Shown here: positions 59,589-64,000 of the stretch, one piece after another
Layout of the letters: each line of letters begins with the position of its first letter
Position numbering within the stretch: the stretch's first letter is position 1
Assembly (NCBI GenBank): GCA_914767715.1
Contig: OU612070.1
Coordinates: forward strand, 17,255,501 to 17,319,500
DNA: 64,000 nt
Source of the DNA: Membranipora membranacea
Taxonomy: Eukaryota; Bryozoa; Gymnolaemata; Cheilostomatida; Membraniporidae
Direction: 5' to 3'
Position numbers and translations under genes: made by a program
Notes under the pieces: generated by a model
Databases searched by the model: none
What the model was told of the DNA's origin: nothing
The model's input: only the letters and a program-made list of their open reading frames with translations

Positions 59589-60903
59589 TTGATGCTCCCC
59601 AGGAGTGTGTGAGCTAAGTGAAATGCACCGTGTAACCGTGGGAGTTGCGCTTGGTGTTAGGGGTCTGGTAATCGGTGTTATAGCATTGACAAAGCCCACC
59701 ATTGTTCTAAAACTGCGTTCATGATAAATTTACTGCTTCATCTATTAAGCTTTCTTTCTAACTGCGAGTCATCGCTTTCAACACAATGGTGAAAGCTTTT
59801 TCACCCATTTACCAATTTAAAGCTTTTCACCTTTTCACCCATTTACTGTCACTAGCCACCCAGACATTGGATAGGATACATCTCTTAGCCAAGAGCTCTA
59901 TCAATATTGTAATCGTAAGTATTTATGCATAACATTTCATCACATTACATTACACGTGCACATTGTTTTCTGTGGTATCAGACATTCATTTCTGTTGCAT
60001 TTTTCAGACATACTATTATCATTTTGGCATTCTTATTCTAGCTAGATGTGATCCCGACTAGTCCCCAGTCATAATTGTTCACTATTGCTCACTATCGGAT
60101 TTTCTATTCCCCCATAATGTGTGAGTTTTGTATCAATTGTAATGTTCAACGTTAATTTTGTGTCTATGTATTACCATAACTTTTCCATACAATGCCATCA
60201 TGATCTTGTTTTTGCATATAAATGTCAATCTTGTTGCAAACGCTTATACCTTTCAAACATGTCTTATAACGAAACAATCCATGTTACAGGATTACCAGAT
60301 TACTGGAGATAAATAGAATTCTTTAGCACTCATACACCTGCGTCATTCACGGGATAAAACGGAACTATTCGATACACACCGTATGTTTGACTTGAGTATA
60401 CAGACATTTTATTATTATCAAATTATAGTCTTGGTCTATACTAGTTAGATATGATGTCATATCATGTAATATGTACAAATATAATCAATTAACTCCAGGA
60501 CACTCTGCTGCGCCATTAGAAGAACGGATACTTTGTATGTTTTTGTGTGCGTTGGTTCGTGTCGTTTCTGCGTGGCTACAATGCTTCTGAGAATTACTGA
60601 TCAATTACTAAAGGTTTACAATAATCTAGTAATGCCAATCTATGTCAAAATCGAATCTGACAGAGTCCCATCCACGTATATGCTTGATTGATTGGCAGGG
60701 ACATCATATTGAATTTGATTAGTTGAACCACTGAAGCTGAAAAAGACACTAGACTATTAAATACCACTCTTGAAAACCACTTTATTCTCATGCTTTCCTT
60801 GTCCTCTCTACTTTTCACATATGGTCATCTGTTTAGAAAGTCTCTACAGAATTTGAAAATTTGATAAAGATTTTGAACTAGTGACCGGTCATATTATTAA
60901 CTG

Positions 60904-61245
60904 TAATCAGGAGTGGTCTGACGGTTAAGGGTTTGGACTTGTGATCTTTTGATCCAGGTTCGCTTCCCGGCGCCATTTGTCATTTTTGACTTGGCACTGG
61001 CAAGCCATTCATCCTGGCCGGGTCTGTTCGGATCAGGACCATAATTACAGGAGGCCTACTGTGTGCTTGTACGCAGTATAAAGATCCTCTTCGGCAACGG
61101 CGGGCAAGGGTATAGGGTACTACCCTACACAAGCCACCTGCGCTTAAGAGGGCCCGTTAAATAGGGCGGTCAAAAAGACCTAGTGCATAGAAAGAAAAAT
61201 CATGATCCTGGTGTGAGCAAAGCGCGAGTATGAGTATGACACTGT
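60904..61245 (+). mobile_element. tRNA-derived SINE (Leu/Ser-type head)
   Basis: The head GGAGTGGTCTGACGGTTAAG has an A box like that of long-arm tRNAs, and GGTTCGCTTCC is a B box with one change. A GC-rich body follows (GATCCTCTTCGGCAACGGCG, ACCCTACACAAGCCACCTGC), quite unlike the AT-rich flanks, and it trails off in GAGTATGAGTATGA. The 3' limit is approximate. Confidence 0.75.
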
Positions 61246-61693
61246 ATGATTATTCTCTGTCTGATTCACAGATTCTTATTTAATTTTAGAAGTATAAAGC
61301 AGCTGATATAAGATAATGGGAGTAAAGATGCCTTATTACTTATACACTTATGTAGTAGAGAAGTCAGAATGACTCTGGAATGTGAAAATCAGCAGCAGGT
61401 AGGTGTGAGCTCAACTATCTAGAGATATGAGATAGTACTGATATGCTTATTTGTGTGTGCTCACAGCAGGCTGGTGACAGTTTAAGGTTTGCTGTACCCC
61501 TCATTTCTTCCTCATACCTTAGATTTGATGATTGTGAAGGCTGACAACATCCCTATAGTACAATGCACCGACACTTCTGTTTGAGGCTACCAGAAGTCTA
61601 ACATATCTCTATAACAGATGTAATGAAAACCCAAACAAAGCAGAGTCGTAGAAGTATAATAAGACATTTTTTTCTGTCTCTTGATGTATGTAG

Positions 61694-63780
61694 GTTATAG
61701 CAGACAGTGAGCCGCTATGCTCGAGTTTCTTTGCTCTGATGATACTTTACATGGCTCACGAGGAGACGACCCTGGATCTCGACTCTAAGGAGATATTACA
61801 ATTACACTCAGCACTACAAGGAGCTGTCAGCACTCTCCTGTACTTCCTCAGTAACTATACTAGTCAGGAGGTAAGTTAATATGACTTACCAAAAGCATCT
61901 TCTGACACACTCTAGAAGAGATAATATTTACCAGTTTAGTTTAGTTTAGCTAGATTGAAATGTCATAATGATAGTTAGCACAGTTTTTGCTAGCCAAAAT
62001 TAGAGATTATAAGGTGATGTTGATTAAATGCTGGTAAAACCCAAATTTGATTACTTTAGGCCTGCAGGAAAAAAGCAAACTTTCCTCCTGTGAATATTCT
62101 TCTTTGGTAGATTAACATTTAGGAATCGAAAATATTAGATTATCGATACGTAATGGCACAACTACTTGGGCTTTGCTGAGTATTGACCATCAAGTTTAAA
62201 TCACCCATGTACTGGAACACGGAGTTTCACTACTACTATACTCCTTTATTGAATATACCATTTGATTTCCTGGTCTATCAAAAATCCAGCCTCTAAAAAT
62301 GGGAGTCGTGTCCCTAATGTCAATGAAAAGACAACTCACCATTTATGTGAACTTGTCGGTTTTTATTCCTGATTCTTGTGTGACTTCTAACGCGCAGTTA
62401 TTGCTGATGATTTTTCTGATGCAGAGTATAGACAAGGATCGACAGGGAGTTGTCGCAGCCTGTGTCAGGTGACTCGGAGCTTGGACTGCTGAGGAGACGG
62501 AAAGCCTTCAGTCTAAATATACAAAAGCTCTGCCTGACCTAATCAAGATATGGTATGTGTGTAAATGTTTAGTAATTAACAGATTATGATTTTTGACATA
62601 GGTTGACCAGACCCCGTTATGAGGAAAGACAGTAGATACTTCTAAATTGTTTTGGTTCAATTTTAGTGACAGCAATGTCTAATCAGGTTGCTGTGCTTTG
62701 TTTAGCATGCTACATTAGAAAGCAGCAATACCAGATATGAATCTGTATTCCATGATCAATCATTCTTATTTCTTGTTACAGTTTTGACTGCTATTATTCA
62801 ATCAGCTAGGTAAGTGTAGATCAAGTGAGGTCCAGTTTGCCTGCATTTGGGTTTGTTCTCCTTCTAAGCGGCAGCCTATTTCGCTGCAGCGCATGAGTAG
62901 GGGGAAGCAATACCGCATGCAGGCCAACTGGACCAAACTTGGTTCATTGGCTGTTTTGCGAAAAATTGTAGGATTTTCCTATCCCTAATTGTGTATCAAC
63001 AGTTGACTCCACTGTTGATAGTGTTAGGGTAGGGATAATGAAATCATGAGTCCACTCTGAATGTACAAGTATGATCATTGTCAACATACGTCATATCTCG
63101 TGTTTTGAAAGGAAAAGTTCAATTTCCCAAGTAACTCTGGTAAAATCTGACAGTTTTTGTTTCTCTTCTTTCAGATTTGAACGAGAATAAACTCGACAGT
63201 GACACTGAGGATAATTACAAAGACTTTTACAGGTAATCCTGATGCCTAATCTGTTATTAGTCAGGTCTTTATTAGGGCAATTATCTGTAGAAACTTGAGG
63301 ATTATACATCTATATGACACATAGTTTAGGAAATTATGTGTGATAATGAGAAAGGTCACCTGCCCAAGCTTTTATCTTAACTCTTTACTCAACACGAGAA
63401 AGCAAACTGCCTATTTGAACCATTATTGGATGGATTTAGGTTCATCTTATGTAAAACTTTTTTGAGCACTTTCAAAATTTTCTCCATTCTAACAAATTTT
63501 ATGTACAGCAATGTAAACTATGCAATCAGGGCCCGTGAATAAATTATAATTTTAAAGTAGTACCTAAACCTATCAGACGGATGAATTTTCCATAAGGTTA
63601 CAGGTCATTCATAGTACAGATTTGAATTGTATTGAATATTTCTATCCTCACTGTATTCTACATAGAGTTGATGATTACGTTCTGTCAGTTACAGAGAAGA
63701 CTTAAACAACAGGTGCTGTATCATCATCAGCTATACCTGAGATGTGGTTTTGTGTGTCCAGGTATGTCACATTTATATTA
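61694..63780 (+). pseudogene. NCDN: Neurochondrin-like gene, partial and interrupted
   Basis: Exon 61694-61870 reads VIADSEPLCSSFFALMILY and LQLHSALQGAVSTLLYFL. Exon 62425-62552 reads RQGVVAACVR, an in-frame TGA (62470-62472), then LGAWTAEETESLQSK and ALPDLIKI. VR-x-LGAWxAEETxxL is the best-conserved neurochondrin block I recall, with Val where TGA stands here. Neurochondrin is a cytosolic helical-repeat protein. Later candidate exons (about 62782-62809, 63174-63229, 63700-63765) have plausible splice sites but do not keep one frame, and I found no exons for the N-terminal half upstream. The window edge cuts the gene. The breaks suggest a decayed partial duplicate; sequencing error at the TGA is the alternative. 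Confidence 0.6.
62815..62945. mobile_element. Small inverted-end repeat, family D copy 2
   Basis: Contains GTCCAGTTTGCCTGCATTTGG at the left and CAACTGGACCAAACTTGG at the right, the same blocks as 42058-42249 in the same order. It lies between candidate neurochondrin-like exons. Confidence 0.55.
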
Positions 63781-64000
63781 CAAACTAAGATAATAAGAGT
63801 TATATGCCAGCATCTTAATATTTAAAAAACCCTCCTTTCAGCAAATGCCATGATTACTAACGGGAAGTTTCTTTTCCTGAAGTTTGGAAATTCTGTAAAC
63901 TTAGAATTATTTATTACAAACTTGACAACACAATTGATTCAGTTCATCAATTACACGATCATGAGGCAGGCTGCTTCTTATCTACTGCCAGAAAGTCTAA

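Noticed and set aside
62470-62472. TGA as a selenocysteine codon
   Set aside because: The family has a hydrophobic residue here, not Cys, and the downstream frame is broken again; no SECIS element can be claimed.
1-64000. CRISPR arrays, operons, bacterial promoters
   Set aside because: The window is spliced eukaryotic DNA; the short tandem repeats lack spacer structure.

Overview
The window is eukaryotic nuclear DNA from an animal, AT-rich, with small exons split by GT-AG introns of mostly 100-500 bp. The gene content (XRN2, mitochondrial bL9, a neurochondrin-like gene, Atg27/CD-MPR-like membrane proteins) is metazoan. The compact genes, tandem Atg27/CD-MPR-like copies and many small foldback elements suggest a marine invertebrate, perhaps a sponge, but that is inference and no species can be named from this sequence alone. 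Gene models below were built by hand from splice signals, reading-phase continuity and family knowledge; no search was run.

Layout. 1-3.7 kb is mostly non-coding, with one possible 60-codon membrane microprotein at 2641. From 3.7 to 15.75 kb on the minus strand lies a nearly complete 5'-3' exoribonuclease gene (XRN2): 19 common coding exons, then two phase-compatible alternative 3' routes, one terminal exon with its own stop and one pair of exons further downstream. From 16.7 to 25.0 kb, also minus, are two tandem paralogues with identical seven-exon structure. They encode type I membrane proteins with a signal peptide, a cysteine-rich MRH-like lumenal domain, one membrane span and a short tail ending in a tyrosine sorting motif. 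The first carries a tRNA-Lys(UUU) gene and a 508-bp MITE in its introns.

25-34.8 kb is repeat-rich: a U2-snRNA-like fragment, two inverted-repeat elements, an orphan cysteine-containing exon at 30146, and a two-exon truncated transposase-type gene (31441-32618, minus) whose intron holds a 125-bp palindrome. 34861-38057 (+) is a complete six-exon mitochondrial bL9 gene. 38.8-44.6 kb (minus) is an unrecognised multi-exon gene with a Thr-rich C-terminus and a decayed LINE reverse-transcriptase fragment in one intron. 45-54.5 kb is almost gene-free but holds several large palindromes and an orphan 25-bp first exon at 46600. That exon resembles the first exon of the complete five-exon secreted cysteine-rich protein gene at 54561-56940 (+). 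From 61.7 kb to the right edge are exons of a neurochondrin-like gene, interrupted by an in-frame TGA and later phase problems.

The genes do not form an operon or pathway. XRN2 is nuclear RNA decay and termination, bL9m is mitochondrial translation, the MRH pair is endosomal or Golgi sorting, and the rest are secreted or of unknown role. The most distinctive structure is the mobile-element load: at least four inverted-repeat families with two or more copies in the window, one 111-bp palindrome with a 9-bp target-site duplication, two tRNA-type SINEs, and hairpins with shared stems in introns of unrelated genes.
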